This document shows, piece after piece, positions 1 through 11,561 of a stretch of 64,000 bases of DNA (the stretch's first letter is position 1; every line of letters starts with the position of its first letter). The DNA lies in contig NZ_LR131273.1 of NCBI RefSeq assembly GCF_900631615.1, forward strand, positions 1,302,001 to 1,366,000, in the 5' to 3' direction. Under the pieces are notes generated by a model, which was not told where the DNA came from, did not search any database, and saw only the letters and a list, made by a program, of their open reading frames with translations. This stretch comes from Tsukamurella paurometabola (GTDB lineage: Bacteria > Actinomycetota > Actinomycetes > Mycobacteriales > Mycobacteriaceae). Made by a program: the position numbers and the translations under genes.

Positions 1-128
1 GGGAAGGCGCCCGCACGGCGATTGATGTTCGCGAACGTCCGGTACTCGCCGACGGCGCGGAGCCGGTCGAGCCTGCCGCGGGCGACGGACTCGTAGCGAT
101 CCTGGGTCTCGAGCAGGGAAGAGGACAC
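1..128 (-). CDS. alpha-oxoamine synthase-like PLP enzyme, N-terminus only
   Basis: Only the first ~42 codons lie in the window; the gene runs off the left edge. It starts with GTG and reads SSSLLETQDRYESVARG, then RLRAVGEYRTFANINRRAGAF. The GEYRTFANINRRAGAFP pattern resembles the beginning of the 5-aminolevulinate synthase / CAI-1 synthase branch of the alpha-oxoamine synthases, which condense an acyl-CoA with an amino acid using pyridoxal phosphate. The frame is open back to a stop near 199 but has no other start codon. It lies 67 bases downstream of the MFS gene on the same strand, so the two may be co-transcribed. No catalytic residue is inside the window, so the family assignment is tentative. 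Confidence 0.45.
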   Translation of the reverse strand, partial: MSSSLLETQDRYESVARGRLDRLRAVGEYRTFANINRRAGAF

Positions 129-194
129 GCCGTACTCACTTTCGTCGAAGTGGTGGAGCGGGAAGAAGAGGGCGAGAGGTGCTGCGGGCGACCG

Positions 195-1358
195 TCAGGC
201 GACGGTGGCGGGCCGGCCGGCACCGCGGGCGGTGCGGATCCGGACGAGTTGGAGGAGGAACGCGAGGAGGAGCGGACAGGCCGCGACGAGGGCGAGCGCG
301 CCGCCCACCGTGCCGCCGGCCACGAGCACCGCACCCGCGGCGGACCCGATGGCCGAGCCCAGGTAGTTCGCCGAGGCGTTCGCGGCGACCGCGGTCGGCC
401 CGTTCTCGCGGGCCGCAGCGAGCAGGGTGTGCTGCTGCGGCGCCAGCGAGGACCAGCCCAGTGCGCCCCACAGGAACAGGCCCACCGCGAGGACGACCGC
501 GGCGGGTTCGAGACCGATGACGAGGAGGACGACGGCGAGAGCGGCGGTGATCGCCGCCGTGATCGCGAGGGTGTTCTTGAGCGCGTCGACGATCCGCCCG
601 ATGGCGAAGACGCCGACCGCCCCGCCGATCCCCCAGATCCAGATGGACAGCGTCAGGTGCGCCGACAGCGCCGACGTGGACAACAGGGGGCTGATGTAGG
701 TGTACAGGCCGAGCGAGCCGATCCCCGTGAACAGGGTGACCAGCACCGTGAGCAGGGTGGGCGTGGCGGTCAGGGAGCGCAGGCGCGCGCCCAGCCCCGG
801 CGCCTCGATGCGGGGCAGCGGCTCGCCGCCGCGGAACCGCACGCCCAGCAGGGCCAGCACGCCGAGCACCGTGATGACGCCGATCGTCGCGCGCCAGTCG
901 ACGCGCTGCGCGAGCAGCAATCCCAGGGGGACGCCGAAGACGCTGCCCGTCGCCATCCCGGCCAGCACGAGGCTGAGCGCGCGTCCCCGCCGTTCGGGCG
1001 CGACGAGGTGCGCCGCGACCGCCGAGGACAGAGGCGAGTAGACGCCCGCGGCGGCGCCCGCGATGACGCGGGCGACGATGAACACGGCGATCGTGGGCGC
1101 GAGGACGGTGAGGAGGTTGCCCGCGGCGAAGACCGCGAGCGCGATGCTGAGGTTCCGGCCCGATTCGCGGCCCGCGTGGCCCGCGAGCAGCGGACCCGAG
1201 ACCGCGTACGCCCCGGTGAACGCCGTGACGCCGAGGCCGACGAGCGACTGCGTCGTGTGCAGGTCGTCCGCGATCGTGGGCAGCAGGCCCGCGATCACGT
1301 AGGCGTCCAGCCCCAGCGCCACGCTGCCGATGATGAACGGCCACAATGCTCGTACCAC
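195..1358 (-). CDS. MFS transporter, drug/sugar efflux type (387 aa)
   Basis: A membrane protein of the major facilitator superfamily in the ~390-residue, 12-helix class that includes Cmx/CmlR-type drug exporters and sugar efflux permeases. Alternating hydrophobic stretches fill the whole length. A motif A-like loop (GHAGRESGRN, about residues 59-68) follows the second predicted helix. The GTG start is preceded by a GGAG ribosome binding site about 9 bases upstream. The substrate cannot be read from sequence. The next gene on the same strand is a PLP enzyme; the divergent neighbour is an alpha/beta hydrolase 183 bases away. Confidence 0.8.
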   Translation of the reverse strand: MVRALWPFIIGSVALGLDAYVIAGLLPTIADDLHTTQSLVGLGVTAFTGAYAVSGPLLAGHAGRESGRNLSIALAVFAAGNLLTVLAPTIAVFIVARVIAGAAAGVYSPLSSAVAAHLVAPERRGRALSLVLAGMATGSVFGVPLGLLLAQRVDWRATIGVITVLGVLALLGVRFRGGEPLPRIEAPGLGARLRSLTATPTLLTVLVTLFTGIGSLGLYTYISPLLSTSALSAHLTLSIWIWGIGGAVGVFAIGRIVDALKNTLAITAAITAALAVVLLVIGLEPAAVVLAVGLFLWGALGWSSLAPQQHTLLAAARENGPTAVAANASANYLGSAIGSAAGAVLVAGGTVGGALALVAACPLLLAFLLQLVRIRTARGAGRPATVA

Positions 1359-1541
1359 GAACGATCACTCCCGACTTCGTCGTCGATCCGGCGAATTCCC
1401 ATTCCTGCGCTCACTACATAGGAGCGCACGCCCTCCGGCAACCGGGAGAGGCGGTTCGAGTCATCACTGCCCGCAACCTTGACGAGCCGACGTGATACGA
1501 CTTCATGACCGGAAGACGGACGAATCGGATGAGGTGATGGC

Positions 1542-2402
1542 ATGGCGGACGCCGTGGGAACACCGTTCACGCTGGACGTGAACGGACTGGCGATCGCGGG
1601 CGACCGCTGGGGAGCCGGGCCCGCCTCGACCACCCTCGTGCTGCTGCACGGCGGCGGCCAGACCCGGCACTCCTGGGACCGCACGGCCGCGGACCTCGCG
1701 CAGCGCGGGTACACGGTGCTCACCCTCGACGCCCGCGGCCACGGCGACACCGCGTGGGCCGCCGACGGCGGGTACGCCCTGGGCGACTTCGTCGGCGACC
1801 TCCTGGGCGTGCTGCGCACCCTCGACGGTCCGCCGCCCGTGCTGATCGGAGCCTCCCTCGGCGGCATCACCAGCTTGTGCGCCGTCGGCGAGAACCCGGG
1901 TGTCGCGTCCGCGCTGGTCCTCGTGGACGTCGTGGTCGACGCCGAGAAGAAGGGCATCGAGCGGGTCACCGACTTCCTCGCCGCGCACACCGACGGCTTC
2001 GCCACGCTCGACGAGGTCGCCGACGCCGTGGCCGCCTACAACCCCACCCGCAAGCGCGCCCGCAACCTCGAGGGCCTGAAGAAGAACGTGCGGCTGCGCG
2101 CGGACGGTCGCTGGTACTGGCACTGGGACCCGGCGTTCATCCGCGGCGACGACCGCAACGAGGCCCGCATCCAGGACAAGGAGCGGCTCGGGGCCGCGGC
2201 GACGCACGTCACCGTACCCACGCTCATCGTCCGCGGCGGCAAGTCCGACGTGGTCAGCGACGAGGGGGTCGCGAAGATGCTGCAGCGCGTGCCGCACGCC
2301 GAGGTCGCCGATGTCAGCGGCGCCGGGCACATGGTGGCCGGCGACGACAACCAGGTCTTCGCCGCGGCGATCGAGGGCTTCCTGGACCGCCACCGGCTCT
2401 GA
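1542..2402 (+). CDS. alpha/beta hydrolase (286 aa)
   Basis: A cytosolic alpha/beta-hydrolase fold enzyme. The oxyanion-hole motif HGGG is at residues 36-39, the nucleophile elbow GASLGG places the serine at 105, and GAGHMVAGDD near residue 263 gives the catalytic histidine; an aspartate in GGKSDVVSD near 235 is the likely third triad residue. Length and motifs fit the epoxide hydrolase/haloperoxidase-like group, but the substrate is unknown. A GAGGTGAT Shine-Dalgarno stretch precedes the chosen ATG. It is divergent from the MFS exporter and convergent with the diguanylate cyclase. Confidence 0.85.
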   Translation: MADAVGTPFTLDVNGLAIAGDRWGAGPASTTLVLLHGGGQTRHSWDRTAADLAQRGYTVLTLDARGHGDTAWAADGGYALGDFVGDLLGVLRTLDGPPPVLIGASLGGITSLCAVGENPGVASALVLVDVVVDAEKKGIERVTDFLAAHTDGFATLDEVADAVAAYNPTRKRARNLEGLKKNVRLRADGRWYWHWDPAFIRGDDRNEARIQDKERLGAAATHVTVPTLIVRGGKSDVVSDEGVAKMLQRVPHAEVADVSGAGHMVAGDDNQVFAAAIEGFLDRHRL

Positions 2403-2411
2403 CGGCGGCGG

Positions 2412-3374
2412 TCAGACCCGCGAGGCCTCCTTGGCGCGGTACATCGCCGCGTCCGCGGCGGCGATCGCGTCGCCCGCGCTCCGGTACTCCGCCACGAAGA
2501 CCGCGCCCACCGTCGCGCTGACGTCGATGTCGACACCGTCGACCGTGATGGGCGCCCGCCCCACCGCCTCGCGCAACCGCCCGACCAACTCGTCCGGGAC
2601 CGCGTCCGGCGCGCGGGAGACGATGACGAACTCGTCGCCGCCCACTCGGTAGACCACGTCGTCCGGGCCCATCGCCGAGTCGATGCGCCGCGCGACGCCG
2701 CGCAGCACCTCGTCGCCGGCGCCGTGGCCGAGCCCGTCGTTGAACCGCTTGAACCGGTCCAGATCGGCGTAGCCCACCACGCTGATCGCCGCCGACTCGT
2801 CGTCCGCGAGCATGAGTTCCAGCGCGTGCCGGTTGGGCAGCCGGGTGATCGCGTCGGTCGTGGCGGTGCTGTGCAGCGTGCGGGCGGCCGAGCGCAGTTC
2901 CAGGACGCTCATCGCCAGGTCGGCGAGATCCTCGAGTCCGCGGAGCTGCCGCTCGGACAGTTCCCGCGGCTCGGACCCGTACACCCGCACGGTGCCGACG
3001 GGAAGCCGGTCACTCGTGCAGATCGGCGCCGCGGCGAAGAGGTGGATGGGCGGATCGGCGAGGTCGAGGAACCGCAGTCCCTCGAAGCGCGCGTCGGCCT
3101 TCGCATCGGGCGCGTACACGACCTTGTCGTCCGCGACGGCGAGCGCGCACAACGAATCCGCCCGCGAGGCGTGGATCCGCGGCGCGCCGAACGACGCGGC
3201 CGTGTAGTGCCGGTCGAAGTCGATGATGTTCACGGAGCCGAAGGGCACCTCGCACAGGGCCGCGGAGAGCTCGGCGATCCGCTCGAGGTCCGGCACCGGT
3301 TTCGAGTCCATGATCCGCAGCGACTTCACCGCGGCGACGCGGTCGTGCTCCCGGGGGTGCAGGGGCGCGGGCAC
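2412..3374 (-). CDS. GAF-GGDEF diguanylate cyclase (320 aa)
   Basis: A soluble signalling enzyme predicted to make cyclic di-GMP from two GTP. Residues ~25-160 form a GAF-type sensor (CEVPFGSVNIID, then SLCALAVADDKVVYAPDA), followed by a short helix and a GGDEF domain from ~168. The catalytic signature is intact (RVGGDEFVIV, residues 243-252) and the substrate region DLDRFKRFNDGLGHGAGDE is canonical. The usual RxxD inhibitory site just before GGDEF is absent (MGPDDVVY instead), so product feedback is probably missing. No EAL domain is present. It is monocistronic and convergent with the hydrolase gene. Confidence 0.92.
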   Translation of the reverse strand: MPAPLHPREHDRVAAVKSLRIMDSKPVPDLERIAELSAALCEVPFGSVNIIDFDRHYTAASFGAPRIHASRADSLCALAVADDKVVYAPDAKADARFEGLRFLDLADPPIHLFAAAPICTSDRLPVGTVRVYGSEPRELSERQLRGLEDLADLAMSVLELRSAARTLHSTATTDAITRLPNRHALELMLADDESAAISVVGYADLDRFKRFNDGLGHGAGDEVLRGVARRIDSAMGPDDVVYRVGGDEFVIVSRAPDAVPDELVGRLREAVGRAPITVDGVDIDVSATVGAVFVAEYRSAGDAIAAADAAMYRAKEASRV

Positions 3375-3493
3375 TGTCGTCCTCCTGTCCGGTCGGACAC
3401 GCTGCGCATCCGACGACGTAGGCCGCTAATGTACGCCGCGCGGCGCGAGAGCGTGAGGCGGTTGCAAAACCGCGCCCGGCGTCGCCTCCCCGG

Positions 3494-4858
3494 TCAGTCG
3501 ACCAGCACACCCGGGTTGAGCAGGCCCGCCGGGTCCCAGGCCGCCTTGATGCGGCGCATGAGGGCCACCTGGGCGCCGCCCCGCTGCCGCTCGAGCCAGG
3601 CGCGCTTCGCCCGGCCGATCCCGTGCTCGGCGCTGATGGTGCCGCCGTGCGCCAGGACCTGCTCCAGCACCGCCGCCTCCAGCCGCACGGCCAGCTCCTC
3701 CGGGAACCTGCGGTCCGGGGCCGACGCGCCCGGCAGCAGGTTGACGTGCACGTTCCCCTCCGCGAGATGACCGAAGAGCACCGGCTCGACCGGGAAGGCG
3801 GCGTCCGCGGCGACCTCCCGAACGGCGCGGACCACGGCCGCCTGCGCTGCGGCGAAGCGCGGGAGCGGCACGCCCACGTCGAGCTTCACGGGCACGCCCG
3901 CCGCGTTCACCGCCTCGGTGGTGCGGGCCCGGTAGCGCCACAGCCGCGCGCGGTCCTCGGCGCCCACGCCGACCGCGATCCGCTGGTCGGGCAGCAGCTC
4001 CGCGACCTCCGACGCCTCCGACAGCGGCGCGTCGAGCTCCGCGAACACCCAGCAGCCGTCCGTCGGGAGCGGGGCGGGCGAGTCGATGTGCGCGGCGACC
4101 CGGGCGACGGCGGCACCGTCGGACCACTCCAGCGCGAGGAGCCCCGGCAGGCCCCGCAGCCGCGGCACCGCCGCGACGGCGTCCGGCAGCGATCCGAAGG
4201 CGAGGGCGAGGACCGTCCGCTCGCGCGGCGCGGGTTCGAGGCGCCAGGTGACGTCCGTGATGACGGCGAGGGTGCCCTCGGACCCGACGAGCTGGTCGAC
4301 GAGGTCGTAGCCGGTGTTGTCCTTGACCGGTGGGCGACGACGATCGAGGACGGCACCGTCGGGCAGGACCGCCCGGAGCCCGGCGATCCGGGCCCGCGCC
4401 GTGCCGTAGCGGAGCACCTCCGCTCCCCCGGCGTTCGTGGCGGCCGCGCCGCCGACGGTCGCGGACTCCCCCGACGCGAGCGCGAGACCGCAGGTGAGGC
4501 CGCGGGCGGCGGCGAAGGACTCGAGCGCCGCGAGGGTGACGCCCGCGCCGGCGACGACGGCACCGTCGGACACCTCCCCGATCGCATCGAGGCCGGTCAG
4601 GGACACCACGACGGCCCCGGCGGGCGGCACCGCGCCGGCGACGAGGCCCGTGTTGCCGCCCTGCGGCACCACCGGGACGCCCGCGGCGGCGCAGGCCCGC
4701 ACGACCGCGGCGACCGCCGGGGCGGTCCGCGGTCGCGCGACGATCGCGGGCCCGCCGCGCCAGCGCCCGGTCCAGTCGACGAGGTACCCGGCGACGGCAC
4801 CGGCGTCGGTGAGCACGGAGCAGTCCGCGATCTCCCGCAACGCGCCGCCGACGTCCAT
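3494..4858 (-). CDS. FAD-linked oxidase, GlcD/D-lactate dehydrogenase type (454 aa)
   Basis: A flavoprotein of the FAD_binding_4 / FAD-oxidase_C family, which oxidises 2-hydroxy acids such as glycolate or D-lactate. The N-terminal FAD domain shows PQGGNTGLVAGAVPP near 60-75, ASGESATVGGAAATNAGG and VGSEGTLAVIT. The C-terminal domain has GHLAEGNVHVNL and ISAEHGIGRAKR, the usual substrate and flavin region. The start is an ATG sharing one base with the aftB stop (TGATG), so translation is coupled to the arabinan operon. The domain type differs from DprE1, the FAD enzyme of arabinan precursor synthesis, so a wall role is unproven; coupled position is the only hint. Confidence 0.88.
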   Translation of the reverse strand: MDVGGALREIADCSVLTDAGAVAGYLVDWTGRWRGGPAIVARPRTAPAVAAVVRACAAAGVPVVPQGGNTGLVAGAVPPAGAVVVSLTGLDAIGEVSDGAVVAGAGVTLAALESFAAARGLTCGLALASGESATVGGAAATNAGGAEVLRYGTARARIAGLRAVLPDGAVLDRRRPPVKDNTGYDLVDQLVGSEGTLAVITDVTWRLEPAPRERTVLALAFGSLPDAVAAVPRLRGLPGLLALEWSDGAAVARVAAHIDSPAPLPTDGCWVFAELDAPLSEASEVAELLPDQRIAVGVGAEDRARLWRYRARTTEAVNAAGVPVKLDVGVPLPRFAAAQAAVVRAVREVAADAAFPVEPVLFGHLAEGNVHVNLLPGASAPDRRFPEELAVRLEAAVLEQVLAHGGTISAEHGIGRAKRAWLERQRGGAQVALMRRIKAAWDPAGLLNPGVLVD

Positions 4859-6864
4859 CAGGGCTTCGGCATCGACTTCTGCTCGTCGGTGAGCGGCGGC
4901 GGGACGTCCAGGCGGCACATGCGCAGCGTGTACTCGGGCACCCGGTCGATGCGCAGCTTCATGTTCGCGAGCGAGAGCTTGATGTTCCGCTTGAACAGGT
5001 CGAACGTGAGCGGTGCGGAGTACGAGTCCTGCAACTGCTGGATCTGCGGGCAGGTCAGCGCGGCGCGCGACTGGTTCACCCAGTCCGGGTCGATGAACGG
5101 CGGCAGCGCGGGGCGCTTCGGGTAGGCCTTCGCCTCCGCGATCGCCCAGTCCGGGAACATCTCCTTGTCGTGGCCGATGCGGCCGTCCTCGAGCCGCGCG
5201 GTGTGCGAGGCCATCGGCCAGGCGAGGCCGATCTGGTCCCAGACGCGCACGTCGAGCGGCAGGTTCATGCCGGTCATGCCGAGGTTGGTGAAGAACACCG
5301 TCTGCCGCAGCGGCACGTCGTCCGGCCGCGGGTACGGCAGCGGATCGATGAACCACCAGTCGTAGTCGAAGGACGGTAGGTAGACGCCGCCGCGCGGGGT
5401 GGCGCGCAGGATCTCCTGCAGCGACGTCATGCGCGGGTAGTCGAGGTAGTCGTCCGCGGTGAGCGGGTGCGCGTGGCCCGTCTGCAGCGAGTAGAACGCC
5501 CGCTCGTCGACGATGCCGGTGGTGCCGATCGCCGTCCCGTCGGGCTGGCCGCGGAACGTCGTGGCGTGCAGCGCCCAGCCGATGACCAGCACCCACAGCA
5601 CGCCCGCGACCGCCGCACCCGCGGTGCCCGTGGCGAGCCGGGCGATGCCGCGGACCGTCGAGTCCTCGGGGCGGCGCGACGGGATGCGCAGCGGGATGAC
5701 CATGACCGGCAGGAGCAGCAGGAACAGCGGGGCGAGCAGCACGCGGCCCGACATGAAGTCGCCGCCCTGGCGCAGCCAGTACAGCGTCTCGATGACACCG
5801 CCGAGGAACATCACGGCCACGATCACCGCGGGCCGCTGCAGGTGATCGCGCAGGCCCCGGACGCCGCCGCGCGGCAGCCGGAAGCGACCGGTCAGCGGGG
5901 TGCGGGCGCCGCGGGCGGGCAGCAGGATGATCGGCATGGCGATGGCCAGCGCGAGCACGGGCAACCACAGCGAGTACGGCTCGACCAGGTTCATCAGGTA
6001 GGTGAACCCCTGGCCCCACTTGGAGCCGCTGGCGTCCTTGGCGACGGCCGTGTTGGGCACGGGCAGGCCGTAGTAGCCCATCCGGAAGATCTGGTACCCG
6101 ACGGGCAGCAGGCCGGCGGCGGCCGTCAGCGCGAGCCGCAGCTTCAGCCCGACGGGCGCGAGGAACATGACGATGAGCACGAGGCCGCCGACGACCGCCA
6201 TCTCGGGCCGCACCAGCCAGGACAGCCCGGCCACGAAGGCGGTGCTGCATGTGAGGACCCCGTAGCGGATCCGCTCGCGCCGCTCCACGGGCGCGCGGTC
6301 GGCCTGCGACCAGCAGATCGCGAGCCACCACAGCAGCGCCACCCAGAAGATGGTCAGCGAGACCTCGAGGCCGGACGTCGCGAAGTCACGGGCCGGGGGC
6401 AGCGCCATGTAGACGAGGCCGCCCGCGGGCAGGAGCAGCAGGCCGGAGCCGCGCAGCCGCGCCCAGCCCGCGCCGCCGCGGTACAGCCGCGCCGTGCCGA
6501 GCATAGCGAGGGGGATCGCGGCGACGGACAGCACCAGCGCGACGGTGAGCACCACGTACTCGGTCTGCACGCCGCTGATCCAGGAGAAGAACCAGATGAG
6601 GTACGTCCACGCGGCGGAGGTGTTCACCTCGACGCGTTCGCCCGCGTTGAAGACGGGGCCGTTCCCGGCGAGCAGGTTCCGGACGGTGCGCAGCACGATG
6701 AGGCCGTCGTCGGCGATCCAGCGGCGCTGCCAGGCGCCGTAGCCGAACAGGACCGCGCACGCCGCCACCCCGAGCCAGAAGCTGACTCGGGGTGCGGAGA
6801 AGGTCGACGGGGCCGTGCCGGCGGACTCGCCGGCCGGGGTGTCAGGCGAAGTAGACCGCGGCAA
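4858..6864 (-). CDS. aftB: terminal beta-(1->2) arabinofuranosyltransferase AftB
   Basis: A polytopic GT-C glycosyltransferase that adds terminal beta-1,2-arabinofuranose to arabinan from decaprenyl-phospho-arabinose at the outer face of the membrane. The region after the first helix, AWQRRWIADDGLIVLRTVRN followed by LLAGNGPVFN, closely resembles M. tuberculosis Rv3805c; the DD pair is the expected GT-C metal/substrate site. The frame is open further upstream, but no ATG or GTG lies near the expected N-terminus. I chose TTG at 6864, inside the ubiA end, giving ~668 residues against ~627 in M. tuberculosis; the start could lie elsewhere in the overlap. It sits between ubiA and the FAD oxidase in a coupled operon. 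Confidence 0.9.
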   Translation of the reverse strand: MPRSTSPDTPAGESAGTAPSTFSAPRVSFWLGVAACAVLFGYGAWQRRWIADDGLIVLRTVRNLLAGNGPVFNAGERVEVNTSAAWTYLIWFFSWISGVQTEYVVLTVALVLSVAAIPLAMLGTARLYRGGAGWARLRGSGLLLLPAGGLVYMALPPARDFATSGLEVSLTIFWVALLWWLAICWSQADRAPVERRERIRYGVLTCSTAFVAGLSWLVRPEMAVVGGLVLIVMFLAPVGLKLRLALTAAAGLLPVGYQIFRMGYYGLPVPNTAVAKDASGSKWGQGFTYLMNLVEPYSLWLPVLALAIAMPIILLPARGARTPLTGRFRLPRGGVRGLRDHLQRPAVIVAVMFLGGVIETLYWLRQGGDFMSGRVLLAPLFLLLLPVMVIPLRIPSRRPEDSTVRGIARLATGTAGAAVAGVLWVLVIGWALHATTFRGQPDGTAIGTTGIVDERAFYSLQTGHAHPLTADDYLDYPRMTSLQEILRATPRGGVYLPSFDYDWWFIDPLPYPRPDDVPLRQTVFFTNLGMTGMNLPLDVRVWDQIGLAWPMASHTARLEDGRIGHDKEMFPDWAIAEAKAYPKRPALPPFIDPDWVNQSRAALTCPQIQQLQDSYSAPLTFDLFKRNIKLSLANMKLRIDRVPEYTLRMCRLDVPPPLTDEQKSMPKP

Positions 6865-7762
6865 CGACGGTTCCAATCCACGCGATCGCGAGCACCTGCA
6901 GCACGCGATCACCCAGGGCGATCTCCTCGGGCTCGCCCGCCTCGCCACCGTCGACGTCGACCGCGTAGCGCAGGATCGCGATGGTGAAGGGCACCATCGA
7001 CAGGGCGTACCAGATGTTGTCCGGGTGCACCGTCTTGTCGAAGGCCCACAGGCCGTAGCAGAGCACCACGGCGGTGGCCGCGAGCGTCCAGACGAAGCGC
7101 AGGTAGGTGGTGGTGTAGTACTCCAGCGACTTGCGGATCTTGGCGCCGGTGCGCTCGGCGAGCTGCAGCTCCGCGTAGCGCTTGCCCCCCGCCATGAACA
7201 GCGAGCCGAAGGCCATCACCAGCAGGAACCACTGCGACAGGCCCTTGGGCAGCTCGGCCGCGAAGCCACCTGCCATCGCCCGGAGCAGGAAGCCGGAGCT
7301 GACGATGCAGATGTCGATCACGGCCTGGTGCTTGAGGCCGAAGCAGTAGCCCAGCTGGATCACGATGTACACCGCGATCACGATCGCGAGCTGCGGGTTC
7401 GCCAGCAACGAGATGCCGATCGCGCCGGCACCCAGCACGATCGCCAGCACGTACGCCAGGTTCACCGGCACCACGCCGGCCGCGATCGGTCGGTACCGCT
7501 TGGTCGGGTGCGCGCGGTCGGCCTCGACGTCGAGGGCGTCGTTGATCAGGTAGATCGACGACGCGGCCAGGCAGAACGCGATGAACGCGATGCCGACGTT
7601 GCCGAACTTCACGAACTCCAGCTGGTCGCGCCCGGCGGCCAGCGGGGCCACCACGACGAGGACGTTCTTGACCCACTGCCGGGGCCGGATCGCCTTGATC
7701 AGTCCGGTGGCGAGGTTCGACGGTGCCTTCGGCTCGCCGTGCTCGATCGGCTCCTCGCTCAT
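6842..7762 (-). CDS. ubiA: decaprenyl-phosphate phosphoribosyltransferase UbiA (DPPR synthase)
   Basis: A membrane prenyltransferase-family enzyme (306 aa) that transfers 5-phosphoribose from PRPP to decaprenyl phosphate, the first membrane step toward the arabinose donor DPA. The NDxxDxxxD signature is present (N74 D75, D78, D82) and is followed by RAHPTKRYRPIAAG, typical of the Rv3806c group. A second conserved loop contains GGKRYAELQLAERTG. About nine hydrophobic segments are visible. The ATG overlaps the stop of the phosphatase gene (TGATG) and its own end overlaps the start of aftB, showing translational coupling. Confidence 0.95.
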   Translation of the reverse strand: MSEEPIEHGEPKAPSNLATGLIKAIRPRQWVKNVLVVVAPLAAGRDQLEFVKFGNVGIAFIAFCLAASSIYLINDALDVEADRAHPTKRYRPIAAGVVPVNLAYVLAIVLGAGAIGISLLANPQLAIVIAVYIVIQLGYCFGLKHQAVIDICIVSSGFLLRAMAGGFAAELPKGLSQWFLLVMAFGSLFMAGGKRYAELQLAERTGAKIRKSLEYYTTTYLRFVWTLAATAVVLCYGLWAFDKTVHPDNIWYALSMVPFTIAILRYAVDVDGGEAGEPEEIALGDRVLQVLAIAWIGTVVAAVYFA

Positions 7763-8351
7763 CAGCTTCTGGATCCCTTCTGATCACGCTTGTCGGTCCG
7801 GCGCGCCGCGCGGCGCGTCCACAGTCTCTCACCCTCGATCGCGGCCACTGCGGTCGCCGCTCCGATGGCGGCGCCGGCGGCGACGTCCGTCGGGTAGTGC
7901 ACGCCCAGCACCATGCGGGAGGCGAGCATCGGCGGCACCACGGCGGCGGGCGCCAGCACGGCGCCGCCGGGGACGCCGGACGCGCGGCCCAGCAGGATCG
8001 CGCCGGCCGTCGAACTGGTGGCGTGCGACGACGGGAAGCTGAGCTTGCTCGGGGTGCCCACGCCGACGGTGATGTACGGGTGGTCGGGGCGCTTGCGGCG
8101 GACGATCCGCTTGATCACGACCGACGCGGCGTGCGCGACGAACGCGCCCACGCCCGCGGTGACGTACTCCTTGCGGCGCTTCGGCTGCAGCACCGCGCCG
8201 AGCGCGGCGAGGCCGAGCCAGCCGAGCGAGTGCTCGCCGAAGTGGCTGAGGCCGCGCGCCGCGGGCAGCACGCCCGGGCGCCCGGCCAGCTGTGCCTGCA
8301 CGCCCACGAGGATCATCTCCTCGGGGCTCAGGGCCTGCTCCGGGGCGTTGC

Positions 8352-8355
<4 letters not shown>
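7762..8355 (-). CDS. PAP2-family phosphatase (Rv3807c-type, DPPR 5-phosphatase)
   Basis: A 197-residue PAP2 phosphatase predicted to remove the 5-phosphate from decaprenylphosphoryl-5-phosphoribose, the step after UbiA. All three PAP2 motifs are present: K82-(x6)-R89-P90 in KRIVRRKRP, PSSH at 108-111, and SR at 146-147 with H153 in SRMVLGVHYPTD. Hydrophobic helices flank the motifs. The GTG start overlaps the glfT2 stop by four bases (GTGA), and the stop overlaps the ubiA start. The assignment rests on motif and operon position equal to Rv3807c. Confidence 0.9.
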
Positions 8356-11509
<3,154 letters not shown>

Positions 11510-11511
11510 TC

Positions 11512-11517
11512 AGGGTA
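11512..11517 (-). promoter_or_regulatory. -10 box TACCCT of the glf operon
   Basis: TACCCT lies 8 bases before the GTG of glf and no ribosome binding site is visible. The spacing suggests a transcript that starts at or next to the start codon. Confidence 0.5.
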
Positions 11518-11561
11518 CCGGCCGGGCGGCGTGGATGACGCCACCCGGCCTGGGCCTGTGA

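Noticed and set aside
150-1421. Long rightward open frames opposite the MFS gene, and similar long frames opposite glfT2, aftB, serS and pheA
   Set aside because: They are Arg/Asp/His-rich mirror frames produced by high-GC codon bias on the real strand, with no domain or ribosome binding site.
3494-4858. Identification of the FAD oxidase as DprE1
   Set aside because: The C-terminal domain is of the GlcD/FAD-oxidase_C type (GHLAEGNVHVNL, SAEHGIGRAKR), unlike DprE1.
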